From Bacteroidales bacterium KHT7 (GTDB lineage Bacteria; Bacteroidota; Bacteroidia; Bacteroidales; Bacteroidaceae), in assembly GCA_900102385.1 (NCBI GenBank), contig FNBQ01000009.1, positions 7,583 through 71,582 of the forward strand: a stretch of 64,000 nt of DNA, in the 5' to 3' direction. Shown here piece after piece: positions 16,984 through 24,924 of the stretch (position 1 is its first letter; every line of letters begins with the position of its first letter). The notes under the pieces are model-generated. The model did no database searches. It saw only the letters and a program-made list of their open reading frames with translations, and was not told the DNA's origin. Made by a program: the position numbers and the translations under genes.

Positions 16984-17658
16984 ATGTGGTTAATTGATTC
17001 TTCAATTGGACGTAAGGTTGTGATGTCTGTATCGGGCATTGCCCTTATCTTGTTCTTGACGTTCCATGCGTCAATGAACGTAGTAGCATTGTTCTCTGCT
17101 GAGGGCTACAACATGATTTGTGAGTTCTTGGGCGCAAATTGGTATGCTGTTGCAGCTACTATTGGACTTGGCGCACTGGTAGTCGTTCACTTCGTTATGG
17201 CTTTCATTTTGAATTACCAGAACAGAAAGGCTCGCGGAAACAATGCTTATGCTGTTACAAACAAGCCAGAGAAGGTTGAGTGGGCTTCACAGAACATGCT
17301 TGTCCTTGGTATTATCATCATTCTTGGTATGTTGCTGCACTTGTACAATTTCTGGTACAATATGATGTTTGCAGAGTTGGCTGGCATCGCTGGTCCTTTC
17401 GACACTCCAAAGCCATCTGACGGCTATGCATTCATCGAGCAGACATTCAAACAGCCTGTTTACTCAGTAATCTATGTACTATGGCTTATTGCCTTGTGGT
17501 TCCATCTTACACACGGCTTCTGGAGCGCAATGCAGACTCTTGGCGTTAGCGGTAAGATCTGGTTCAACCGTTGGAAGATGATTGGTTATGTATTCTCAAC
17601 AATCATTATCCTTATGTTCCTTGCAGTAGTTGTTAAGTTCTCAATATTTGCTGCTTGA
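16984..17658 (+). CDS. frdC: Succinate dehydrogenase/fumarate reductase cytochrome b subunit
   Basis: Membrane anchor of complex II, passing electrons between menaquinol and FrdB. The 224-residue protein has about five hydrophobic segments with His residues suited to heme ligation ('FLTFHASMNVV', 'VVHFVMAF', 'MLLHLYNFW', 'FHLTHGFWSAMQ'). This is the single-subunit diheme type of Bacteroidetes. First gene of frdCAB. Codon use is noticeably biased (CGT, GGT and similar), as in highly expressed genes. In Bacteroidales this complex usually works as fumarate reductase in anaerobic respiration to succinate. Confidence 0.94.
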   Translation: MWLIDSSIGRKVVMSVSGIALILFLTFHASMNVVALFSAEGYNMICEFLGANWYAVAATIGLGALVVVHFVMAFILNYQNRKARGNNAYAVTNKPEKVEWASQNMLVLGIIIILGMLLHLYNFWYNMMFAELAGIAGPFDTPKPSDGYAFIEQTFKQPVYSVIYVLWLIALWFHLTHGFWSAMQTLGVSGKIWFNRWKMIGYVFSTIIILMFLAVVVKFSIFAA

Positions 17659-17694
17659 TAGTTTTATTCATTCATTTTAATTCGAAAAATCATT

Positions 17695-19674
17695 ATGTCA
17701 ACAATAGATTCAAGAATTCCAGAGGGTCCAGTAGCAGAAAAGTGGACCAATTACAAGGCACACCAGAAATTGGTGAATCCTAAGAACAAGCTTCGTCTTG
17801 ATGTAATCGTTGTAGGTACAGGTCTTGCAGGTGCATCTGCAGCCGCTTCTCTTGGCGAGATGGGCTTCAACGTACTGAATTTCTGTATTCAGGATTCTCC
17901 ACGCCGTGCTCACTCTATCGCTGCACAGGGTGGTATCAATGCTGCAAAGAACTATCAGAACGACGGTGACTCTGTTTACCGTTTGTTCTACGATACTGTA
18001 AAGGGTGGCGACTATCGTGCTCGCGAGGCTAACGTTTACCGTTTGGCTGAGGTTTCAAACAACATCATCGACCAGTGTGTTGCTCAGGGCGTTCCATTCG
18101 CTCGCGAATATGGCGGTATGCTTGCAAACCGTTCATTCGGTGGTGCTCAGGTATCTCGTACATTCTATGCAAAGGGTCAGACAGGTCAGCAGCTTCTTCT
18201 TGGTGCATACTCAGCACTTAGCCGCATGGTCGAGGCAAAGAAGGTAAAGCTTTACACTCGCTACGAGATGGAGGACGTTGTTATTGTTGACGGTCGTGCT
18301 CGCGGTATCATTGCCAAGAACCTTATAACTGGTAAGCTTGAGCGTTTCTCTGCAAACGCAGTTGTAATTGCAACCGGTGGTTACGGAAATGCTTACTTCC
18401 TTTCAACAAATGCTATGGGATGTAACTGTACAGCAGCTGTTCAGTGCTATCGTAAGGGTGCTTACTTCGCAAACCCTTCTTATGTACAGATTCACCCAAC
18501 TTGTATCCCAGTTCACGGAAACAACCAGTCAAAGCTTACTCTGATGTCAGAGTCATTGCGTAACGATGGTCGTATCTGGGTTCCTAAGAAGCTTGAGGAT
18601 GCTAAGAAGCTTCAGTCAGGCGAGATTCAGGGTAGCGATATTCCTGAGGCAGACCGCGACTACTACTTGGAGCGTCGTTATCCTGCATTCGGTAACCTTG
18701 TTCCACGCGACGTTGCATCACGTGCAGCTAAGGAGCGTTGCGACAAGGGCTTCGGCGTAAATAATACAGGTCTTGCAGTATTCCTCGACTTCTCTGAGTC
18801 TATCCAGCGTCTTGGTATCGACGAGATTCGTGCTCGTTACGGTAACTTGTTCGATATGTACGAGGAAATCACCGACGTTAATCCGGGCGAGCTTGCAAAG
18901 ACTGTCGATGGCGTAGAGTACTACAACCCAATGATGATTTATCCTGCTATCCACTACACAATGGGTGGTATCTGGGTTGACTACGAGCTTCAGACTTCAA
19001 TCAAGGGATTGTTCGCAATTGGTGAGTGTAACTTCTCAGATCATGGTGCTAACCGCTTGGGTGCCAGCGCGTTGATGCAGGGCTTGGCTGACGGTTACTT
19101 CGTTTTGCCTTACACAATCCAGAACTATTTGGCAGACCAGACAATCTGGCCACGTCTTTCTACAGATCTTCCAGAATTTGCCGAGGCAGAGAAGAACGTA
19201 GACGAGGCTATCGATAAGTTGATGGCTATCAAGGGTAAGCGTTCTGTAGACTCTATCCACAAGGAGCTTGGTCACATCATGTGGGAGCACGTTGGTATGG
19301 GACGTACAGCCGAGGGCTTGAAGGAAGGTCTTGAGTTGTTGAAGAAACTTCGCAAGGAGTTCGAGACAAACTTGTTCATTCCGGGCACAAAAGAGGGCTT
19401 GAACGTAGAGCTTGACAAGGCTATCCACTTGCGCGACTTCATCACAATGGGCGAACTTGTAGCATACGATGCTCTTTCTCGTAACGAGAGCTGTGGTGGT
19501 CACTTCCGTGAGGAGTACCAGACAGAAGAGGGCGAGGCTAAGCGTGACGATGAGAACTACTTCTATGTAGGTTGCTGGGAGTATCAGGGCTCTGACGAGG
19601 TTGCTCCAACACTTATAAAGGAGCCGCTTCACTATGAGGCTATCAAGGTACAGACTCGTAACTACAAGAACTAA
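17695..19674 (+). CDS. frdA: Fumarate reductase/succinate dehydrogenase flavoprotein subunit
   Basis: Catalytic subunit interconverting fumarate and succinate. The 659 residues carry the FAD-binding '[20 protein letters not shown]' (about 40-59), the covalent-FAD region '[18 protein letters not shown]' with its His, the substrate-site 'VQIHPTCIP', and '[19 protein letters not shown]' near residue 440. The C-terminal helical domain is complete. It is 36 bp downstream of frdC and 35 bp upstream of frdB. It has the same strongly biased codon use as frdC. Confidence 0.96.
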   Translation: MSTIDSRIPEGPVAEKWTNYKAHQKLVNPKNKLRLDVIVVGTGLAGASAAASLGEMGFNVLNFCIQDSPRRAHSIAAQGGINAAKNYQNDGDSVYRLFYDTVKGGDYRAREANVYRLAEVSNNIIDQCVAQGVPFAREYGGMLANRSFGGAQVSRTFYAKGQTGQQLLLGAYSALSRMVEAKKVKLYTRYEMEDVVIVDGRARGIIAKNLITGKLERFSANAVVIATGGYGNAYFLSTNAMGCNCTAAVQCYRKGAYFANPSYVQIHPTCIPVHGNNQSKLTLMSESLRNDGRIWVPKKLEDAKKLQSGEIQGSDIPEADRDYYLERRYPAFGNLVPRDVASRAAKERCDKGFGVNNTGLAVFLDFSESIQRLGIDEIRARYGNLFDMYEEITDVNPGELAKTVDGVEYYNPMMIYPAIHYTMGGIWVDYELQTSIKGLFAIGECNFSDHGANRLGASALMQGLADGYFVLPYTIQNYLADQTIWPRLSTDLPEFAEAEKNVDEAIDKLMAIKGKRSVDSIHKELGHIMWEHVGMGRTAEGLKEGLELLKKLRKEFETNLFIPGTKEGLNVELDKAIHLRDFITMGELVAYDALSRNESCGGHFREEYQTEEGEAKRDDENYFYVGCWEYQGSDEVAPTLIKEPLHYEAIKVQTRNYKN

Positions 19675-19709
19675 TTTAATTTGTCGAACAAACTTAAAGA
19701 TTAAACAAA

Positions 19710-20468
19710 ATGGCTAAAAATATAAGTTTTACTATAAAGTATTGGAAGCAGAATGGTCCTAAGGACAAGGGACACTTCGATACACATGAGATGAAGAACG
19801 TGCCAGACGACACTTCTTTCCTTGAAATGCTTGATATGCTTAACGAAGAGCTTATCAACGAGGGTCAGGAACCATTCGTATTCGACCACGACTGTCGCGA
19901 GGGTATCTGCGGTATGTGTTCTCTTTACATCAACGGTACTCCACACGGAAAGACTGAGCGCGGCGCTACAACTTGCCAGTTGTACATGCGTAAGTTCAAC
20001 GATGGCGACGTTATTACTGTAGAGCCTTGGCGTTCAGCAGGTTTCCCTGTAATAAAGGACTGTATGGTTGACCGCTCTGCATTCGACAAGATTATTCAGG
20101 CAGGTGGTTACACTTCAGTTCGTACTGGTCAGCCACAGGATGCAAACGCAATCCTTATCCCTAAGCAGGATGCCGACGAGGCTATGGACTGCGCAACATG
20201 TATCGGCTGCGGTGCTTGCGTTGCTGCTTGTAAGAACGGTTCCGCAATGTTGTTCGTATCTTCAAAGGTTAGCCAGTTGGCATTGTTGCCACAGGGCCGT
20301 CCAGAGGCTGCAAAGCGTGCTAAGGCAATGGTTGCGCGTATGGACGAGCTTGGCTTCGGTAACTGTACAAACACACGCGCATGCGAGGCTGTTTGTCCTA
20401 AGTGCGAGTCAATCTCTAACATCGCTCGTCTTAACCGCGAGTTCATCAAGGCTAAATTGAACGACTAA
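19710..20468 (+). CDS. frdB: Fumarate reductase/succinate dehydrogenase iron-sulfur subunit
   Basis: Electron wire of complex II between FrdA flavin and the membrane cytochrome. The 252 residues contain a plant-type 2Fe-2S motif '[15 protein letters not shown]' (about 64-78), then the bacterial ferredoxin-like part with '[14 protein letters not shown]' (about 158-171) and 'CEAVCPKC' (about 231-238). Last gene of the operon, followed by an intrinsic terminator at 20493-20525. Confidence 0.96.
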   Translation: MAKNISFTIKYWKQNGPKDKGHFDTHEMKNVPDDTSFLEMLDMLNEELINEGQEPFVFDHDCREGICGMCSLYINGTPHGKTERGATTCQLYMRKFNDGDVITVEPWRSAGFPVIKDCMVDRSAFDKIIQAGGYTSVRTGQPQDANAILIPKQDADEAMDCATCIGCGACVAACKNGSAMLFVSSKVSQLALLPQGRPEAAKRAKAMVARMDELGFGNCTNTRACEAVCPKCESISNIARLNREFIKAKLND

Positions 20469-20492
20469 AAGTACGTCAATGTCATAAAATAG

Positions 20493-20525
20493 AAGGCTTT
20501 GGAGTAAAATCCAGAGCCTTTTTTT
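20493..20525 (+). terminator. Terminator of frdCAB
   Basis: Arms AAGGCTTTGGA (20493-20503) and TCCAGAGCCTT (20510-20520) with one G-T pair, a 6-base loop, and a T run from 20519. Confidence 0.9.
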
Positions 20526-20553
20526 GTTTTTATCAAAATAATATTTACTTTTG
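20522..20553 (+). promoter_or_regulatory. Consensus promoter of a putative small RNA
   Basis: TTTG (20522-20525), a 20-bp spacer, then TACTTTTG (20546-20553): an ideal Bacteroidetes sigma-ABfr promoter. It predicts a transcript starting at the G run at 20559-20560. The -33 box overlaps the T tract of the frdCAB terminator. Confidence 0.75.
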
Positions 20554-20558
20554 CATTT

Positions 20559-20659
20559 GGGGGTTGTACTTTTTTTGTATGCTTTCTTGAGCACATCCGT
20601 GCAGACAAGGGCGGGAGATGTTTTTGCTATACTCCTTTTGTGGTACAATCCCCTTTTTT
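20559..20659 (+). ncRNA. Putative ~100-nt structured small RNA
   Basis: The predicted 5' end GGGGGTTGTACT (20559-20570) pairs over 12 bp, two of them G-T, with GGTACAATCCCC (20642-20653), which is followed by six T. So the two ends of the transcript form the closing stem, and the 3' side doubles as a terminator. Inside are GTATGC/GCTATAC and a tight hairpin GCAC-atcc-GTGC (20591-20602). It lacks the GGAAG tetraloop of SRP RNA and is too short for RNase P or tmRNA. The end-to-end pairing recalls 6S-like or Bacteroidales-1 RNAs, but I cannot confirm a family. An open frame across it starts only at TTG and is not called. Confidence 0.5.
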
Positions 20660-20789
20660 CGTTGTCTACTTACAAGCATAGCTTACGCTTGATTAAGGAC
20701 GAGAGACCGAGGCGAATTCTCAGTTTTGTACTAAGAAAAAAGATTCCTCCAAGGAACTCACAAGTGGGGGATGTTGTTAAAGATTTGCC
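20660..20789. other. Short intergenic stretch
   Basis: I see no gene or clear element between the putative small RNA and the stop codon of the Imm11-like gene. Confidence 0.4.
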
Positions 20790-21365
20790 CTATTTATCTT
20801 CGTATATATGTATCTGAGGCTTAAAATTAGATTCTTTTATTTTTTTGTATTCCTCAATTGAACATCCGAAAGTTTCTTTCAATTCTATATTTGAGATTTT
20901 ACTTTTCAGCAATGCGTCCTTAATCTCTTCCGAAACAATTATAAATGCCGTATTTTCAATACCGAAAATTGAGATTGATTTATCATTGATTCCAAAATAA
21001 CAAGGGTCGTCATACATAGATACCACATCATCTTTATTCCAAAAAGGATATGTCTTTAAATTGTATATAACATAATATTGCTTTTCTACACCATCAATCT
21101 TAACAGGGTAGCATTTGTCTGACATATCGACAAATTGAGACAAAACATCAATGATTTTTTGAGAATAAAACTCCCAACCGACTCCGTAATATCTGATAAT
21201 ATCATAGTCTTTTTTGCCAATAGCAACTTTAAAGCACACATCATCAGGCAGTTTTTCTGTCTGAGTTGGATCTAAGCATTTATCCAGTATATCGTAAGAG
21301 GTTTCAGATGTAATCTCTAACATACTTCTTTTGAAACGATGGGAAAAATAGTAAAATGAAATCAT
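20790..21365 (-). CDS. Imm11/DUF1629-like putative immunity protein
   Basis: A 191-residue soluble protein. The start at 21365 (ATG) is preferred to the upstream TTG; an ATG at 21323 ('MLEITSE') is also possible. The C-terminal part follows the Imm11/DUF1629 order: 'KIIDVLSQF', 'CYPVKIDGVEKQYYVIYNLK', an Asp-containing loop, 'ISIFGIENTAFIIVSEEIKDALLKS' and a final 'ELKETFG'. It resembles the gene at 999-1556 in motif order, not in close identity. AT-rich with different codon use from frdCAB beside it, suggesting acquisition. No toxin gene is adjacent, so it is an orphan if it is an immunity protein. Confidence 0.5.
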   Translation of the reverse strand: MISFYYFSHRFKRSMLEITSETSYDILDKCLDPTQTEKLPDDVCFKVAIGKKDYDIIRYYGVGWEFYSQKIIDVLSQFVDMSDKCYPVKIDGVEKQYYVIYNLKTYPFWNKDDVVSMYDDPCYFGINDKSISIFGIENTAFIIVSEEIKDALLKSKISNIELKETFGCSIEEYKKIKESNFKPQIHIYEDK

Positions 21366-21512
21366 TTTTATATGCAATTAAAAAAGTGTTTGTAATAACA
21401 GAATCCCAAGTGTCAGAGATTTTGCTATTACAAAAATACGTTAATTATTTAAGAAACAATAGTAATTGGTGATAATAGAGCACGTTTTTCGCCATTCGGA
21501 AGAAAAATACAT

Positions 21513-21520
21513 TAGTTTTG
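21513..21520 (+). promoter_or_regulatory. TAnnTTTG box almost touching the AraC start codon
   Basis: TAGTTTTG ends five bases before the ATG at 21525. With the usual 5-7 base distance, transcription would start at or within the start codon, implying a leaderless or near-leaderless mRNA. Confidence 0.5.
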
Positions 21521-21524
21521 TAGA

Positions 21525-22346
21525 ATGATTCAAGATGATTTTAAATTTTACAAGCCTTGCAGAATGTTGCAGCCCTTTGTACGCTTCTATTGGACTTTCA
21601 GAAGTAATATGAGGCTGAATACGCTATCTTTTCCCCTCGGGTGTACACAGATTATCTTCCACAGGAAAAAGCCGCTCTATATCCCCGAATTTTGCGTCAC
21701 GCAGGATTGGCTTACAATCAGCGGACAGGTTAACTTTTCGTCTCATCTGTGTTCCGAAGGCGATTTGGATATGATTGTCGTCGTTTTTCATCCTCATGCC
21801 ATGAGCGCGTTTCTTAACGTTCCGACGTCGCTCTTCTATAATATTGAAACATCTGGCTACAATCTTGACGACCGAAGTCTGAACGAACTTACGGAACGGA
21901 TTTTCGACAGCAAGAGCGATGAAATCGCCATAAATCTCATCGAAAACTGGCTTCTGGCACGACTTGCCGGCTGTAAGACCGAAACGCTTCGTAAAATCGA
22001 CCGGATTGATGCTTCCGTGCGGCAGATTCTCGGCTTTCCGCAGACAACGGTGGGCGATTTGGCATCAGTTGCATGCCTTGGCAAGAAACAGTTCGAGAGA
22101 GAATTCAGTTCTCTCGTCGGTATCAATCCTAAGGAATATGCCCGAATCGTCCGCTTTCAACGGGCTTTGTCTTTGATGCAGAATCATTCTTGCCAGAGCG
22201 TAAATCTGGCTCAGATAGCCTACGCAAGCGGATATTCAGACCAGTCGCACTTTTGCCGCGAATTCAAGCATTTCAGCGGTTGCACGCCAGCTACTCTGCT
22301 GAAAGACACGGCTCTGCACTCAGATTTGTTTGCAAATCCCGTCTGA
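21525..22346 (+). CDS. AraC-family transcriptional regulator
   Basis: The 273 residues combine an N-terminal ligand-sensing region of the DUF6597 type ('FYKPCRMLQPFVRFYWTF', 'FPLGCTQIIFH') with a C-terminal AraC DNA-binding domain of two helix-turn-helices: 'TVGDLASVACLGKKQFEREF' (about 168-187) and the signature 'IAYASGYSDQSHFCREFKHFSGCTPATLL' region (about 228-256). It lies 74 bp upstream of the CatA-like acetyltransferase on the same strand and is the natural candidate to control it. The ligand is unknown. Confidence 0.88.
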   Translation: MIQDDFKFYKPCRMLQPFVRFYWTFRSNMRLNTLSFPLGCTQIIFHRKKPLYIPEFCVTQDWLTISGQVNFSSHLCSEGDLDMIVVVFHPHAMSAFLNVPTSLFYNIETSGYNLDDRSLNELTERIFDSKSDEIAINLIENWLLARLAGCKTETLRKIDRIDASVRQILGFPQTTVGDLASVACLGKKQFEREFSSLVGINPKEYARIVRFQRALSLMQNHSCQSVNLAQIAYASGYSDQSHFCREFKHFSGCTPATLLKDTALHSDLFANPV

Positions 22347-22420
22347 ATGTCTCTTTTGTTCTATCCCGATTCTGATGCTTCGGCTAATTTTGCAGCCTAA
22401 TTCATCAAAAAAGAATCAGA

Positions 22421-23050
22421 ATGAGTATGAAAGAAGTAAATCCGCAGGAAACAACCAGAGGTTGTCAGTTCGAAATCTGGAAGAACGCGCCAAACCCGAT
22501 GGTGACATTCGTGAAAAGAATGGATGTGACGAATCTCGTAAGGAAAAGCAGAAGGAAACATCTGAAATTCAATATGCTGCTCGACTATTGCATTGGCAAG
22601 GCGGCTCTCAGTCAGAAGGAGTTCAGGCTATTGCCCGTAGGCGATAAACTGATGGAGTTTGACAAAATTGCTATAAACACAATTGTGAAGAACCGCACGG
22701 GTGAGGTGAGTTCGTGCGACATCGAGTTTGATGGCGATTTTGAGAGATATTGCGGGGATTATATGCGATACACAGCAGAAGTGGCGGAAACATGCGCTAA
22801 CCGCGATTTGTCGGACGACTGTATGGTAATTGGCACTTCAGCAATTGTTGATACAGAATTGGTTTGTGCCGGAGGTATGTATAGCGGAATATTTAATAAT
22901 CCGTTTATCATGTGGGGACGCTATTCACGTCGTTTCTTTAGATTCTATCAGAACATTTCGTTCCAGTTTCATCACACGCAGATGGACGGTGCGCATGCGG
23001 CACGCTTTCTCAATGCTATTCAGAACGAGATTGACGGGCTGAAAGTGTAA
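22421..23050 (+). CDS. CatA-like O-acetyltransferase (chloramphenicol acetyltransferase fold)
   Basis: The 209 residues match type A chloramphenicol acetyltransferases in length (about 210-220) and carry the catalytic signature HHxxxDG as 'FHHTQMDGAHAARF' (about residues 186-199) near the C-terminus. Many CatA-like members in gut anaerobes are not proven to act on chloramphenicol, and the Thr/Gln/Met inside the motif differs from classical enzymes (HHAVCDG), so the acceptor is uncertain. The start at 22421 is preferred to a second ATG at 22427. It is downstream of the AraC regulator and followed by an 11-bp repeat array. Confidence 0.8.
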   Translation: MSMKEVNPQETTRGCQFEIWKNAPNPMVTFVKRMDVTNLVRKSRRKHLKFNMLLDYCIGKAALSQKEFRLLPVGDKLMEFDKIAINTIVKNRTGEVSSCDIEFDGDFERYCGDYMRYTAEVAETCANRDLSDDCMVIGTSAIVDTELVCAGGMYSGIFNNPFIMWGRYSRRFFRFYQNISFQFHHTQMDGAHAARFLNAIQNEIDGLKV

Positions 23051-23129
23051 TGTACGTCCACGTTCGGCATAAATTCATAATGCTCCTATTCTGGCAATGA
23101 GATATTTCGTTATTGCATCAATATACGTA

Positions 23130-23195
23130 TCTCGAACCTACCATCTTGCTACCTACTTACTATCTACTTGCTACCATCTTGCTATCTCGAACCTT
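23130..23195 (-). repeat. 11-bp period tandem array B (6 units)
   Basis: Six units in exact phase on the plus strand: TCTCGAACCTA, CCATCTTGCTA, CCTACTTACTA, TCTACTTGCTA, CCATCTTGCTA, TCTCGAACCTT. In the purine-rich orientation these read as TAGCAAGATGG and the like, the same words as in array A1 (138-155). It lies between the convergent CatA-like gene and dprA. Confidence 0.8.
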
Positions 23196-23299
23196 GAAAG
23201 TGGCTTTTTGCCGTTTTTTCTGTATGATAATTCATTGCTTTGTATATTGTTGCGAAAATGCTTATGCCAAACTTGCGTGTGGAGAGGGTATATAAAAAC

Positions 23300-23333
23300 A
23301 AAAAGAGAAGCTCTGTGCAGCTTCTCCTTTTTG
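23300..23333. terminator. Bidirectional intrinsic terminator
   Basis: Arms GAGAAGCT (23305-23312) and AGCTTCTC (23319-23326), a 6-base loop, with A5 before and T5 after. It ends the minus-strand ORF-free unit that starts near 23576. Confidence 0.85.
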
Positions 23334-23576
23334 TCTTTAACCTCGTAATCCAAATTGAGTGTTAAACAAATTAAGATATCCATCACTCTGAATCTTTTCC
23401 TTTTTAGAATTACCTAATAAAACGTTGCTTTTGTTTTTGCGTTTACCTATATCTTCTTTCTTATCCAAAATCTTTTACCTTTGATTTTACCTAATTGTTA
23501 CCACAATCTTTAAACCTATCTTCGCTTTACCTGTTTTATATTTTTTAGTTTCTTGGTTCTGATTTTGTTTTGTTTT
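23310..23576 (-). ncRNA. Putative ~265-nt ORF-free transcript
   Basis: A consensus promoter (23583-23613, minus strand) and the terminator at 23300-23333 bound this unit. All three sense frames are closed, and no frame has a start codon with an ORF of useful length; a 45-codon open stretch before the terminator lacks a start. The RNA would be very A/purine-rich and repeats GGTAA-type words (about eight times) at irregular 11-19 nt spacing, with one 33-nt gap. It could be a small RNA or a relic of the 11-bp repeat family under a live promoter. Confidence 0.4.
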
Positions 23577-23582
23577 CTGATG

Positions 23583-23613
23583 CAAATATATGGGTTAAAA
23601 TATTGACAGCAAA
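23583..23613 (-). promoter_or_regulatory. Consensus promoter reading away from dprA
   Basis: On the minus strand TTTG (23610-23613), a 19-bp spacer and TATATTTG (23583-23590): an exact Bacteroidetes promoter. It lies in the dprA 3' flank and fires away from dprA. Confidence 0.7.
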
Positions 23614-23688
23614 ATTTTTGGAGCGCGATTTTTCGCTGTTTCCGAAGAAAGAACAATTTGTTCAATATCTGAACAATTAGTCCTATTT

Positions 23689-24807
23689 TCAGAGTCTGAT
23701 AAGCCTGTAGTTTCCGCCGTTAAGGCATTTTGTCACACCCTTCATCTCGAGTTCAAAAAGAACCACGCTAACCTCGTGGACCGGAATATTTGTCTCGACG
23801 GCAATCTGATTTATCTGTTTACTGTCGCAATCTTTCAGAACGTTGCAAACGGCCTGCTCGTTTTCCGAAAGTTCGATGAACAATTCTTGCTGAACCGATT
23901 TCTTCTTTGCAGGACGAGCGTTCCATCGCATCAGTTTAACCAAGTCGTCGGCGCAAGTAATCATATTTGCATGGTTTTCCTGAATCAGACGGTTGCAGCC
24001 AGCCGAGTTCTCGTCGGTAACCCTTCCGGGAAAGGCGCAGACATCGCGGTTGTAGCTCTCGGCAATATCTGCCGTGATAAGACTGCCGCCCTTGCTCTTG
24101 CTCTCGATTATTACCGTAACGTCGGCCAGTCCGGCAACAATCCGGTTTCTTTTTACAAAGTTGAACTTGTCGGCATTCGTGCCCGACATGTATTCGGTAA
24201 CCAGTCCGCCTTGCCCAAGCATCTTTATAGCCGTGGAGCGGTGCGACGACGGGTAAATCTGGTCGAGACCGTGAGCGAGCACTCCAATTGTGTCGATACC
24301 GCTGTCGAGTGCATTCCTGTGTGCCTCGATGTCAATTCCGTAGGCAAGTCCGCTGATAATCTGAACATCGGGCACGGCTTCCCTCAAATCCGACACAAAC
24401 CTGCGGCATAGTTCCTTTCCGTATTCGGTGCAATGGCGGGTGCCAACGATGCTTATGCTCTTGGGCGGCGTTAGGCTTGCATTTCCCTTGTAGTAGATGA
24501 GCAGGGGCGCGTCGCTGCAATCCTTCAGCCTTTGCGGATAGTCCGAATCGCCGATGGAAAGGCATCTTATCCGTTTCTCGTCGGCAAACTTCAGTTCCTT
24601 TTCCGCCCGTGGCAGATAATCGTTGTGTGACGAGAGCGTTTTTATCAGAAGTTCTGATGCGTTTGGAAGATAATCCTTTATGTAGCCGATGTTATTGAAA
24701 AGTTCGGTAGCCGAACCGAATGTTTCGTAGAGAATTTTTGCATTGCTTGAGCCAAGTTTCGGTAGTAGCGTCAGCGTCATGACATTCAGTATTTCTTGGT
24801 CGTTCAT
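23689..24807 (-). CDS. dprA: DNA-processing protein DprA
   Basis: Binds incoming single-stranded DNA and loads RecA during natural transformation. The 372 residues show an N-terminal helical (SAM-like) domain, the DprA Rossmann core with 'SIVGTRHCTEYG' (about 118-129), 'SGLAYGIDIEAHRNALDSG' (about 153-171) and 'GSLITADIAESYNRDVCAFPG', and a C-terminal winged helix ('INQIAVETNIPVHEVSVVL'). It diverges from topA; minus-strand TATATTTG (24855-24862) is its likely -7 box. Confidence 0.94.
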   Translation of the reverse strand: MNDQEILNVMTLTLLPKLGSSNAKILYETFGSATELFNNIGYIKDYLPNASELLIKTLSSHNDYLPRAEKELKFADEKRIRCLSIGDSDYPQRLKDCSDAPLLIYYKGNASLTPPKSISIVGTRHCTEYGKELCRRFVSDLREAVPDVQIISGLAYGIDIEAHRNALDSGIDTIGVLAHGLDQIYPSSHRSTAIKMLGQGGLVTEYMSGTNADKFNFVKRNRIVAGLADVTVIIESKSKGGSLITADIAESYNRDVCAFPGRVTDENSAGCNRLIQENHANMITCADDLVKLMRWNARPAKKKSVQQELFIELSENEQAVCNVLKDCDSKQINQIAVETNIPVHEVSVVLFELEMKGVTKCLNGGNYRLIRL

Positions 24808-24924
24808 AACGATAAAAAGATAAAGGTTTTATGAGTTAAATTAAAATCTATTCGCAAATATACACATTATATTTATTTTTTTCATACTTTTGCCACGAAA
24901 AATAAAAACAGAGAAATCAAAAGA

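Noticed and set aside
20559-20659. SRP (4.5S) RNA
   Set aside because: The length fits, but the conserved GGAAG apical region and its flanking asymmetric loop are absent.
20551-20817. 88-residue plus-strand ORF after frdCAB
   Set aside because: It begins at TTG inside the promoter box and overlaps the structured RNA candidate and the next gene's end.
22421-23050. Confident chloramphenicol resistance gene
   Set aside because: The fold signature fits, but the active-site loop differs from proven enzymes, so only a CatA-like acetyltransferase is claimed.
23171-23386. 71-residue minus-strand ORF (ATG near 23386)
   Set aside because: It reads through the strong terminator at 23300-23333 and into array B, so it is unlikely to be a gene.
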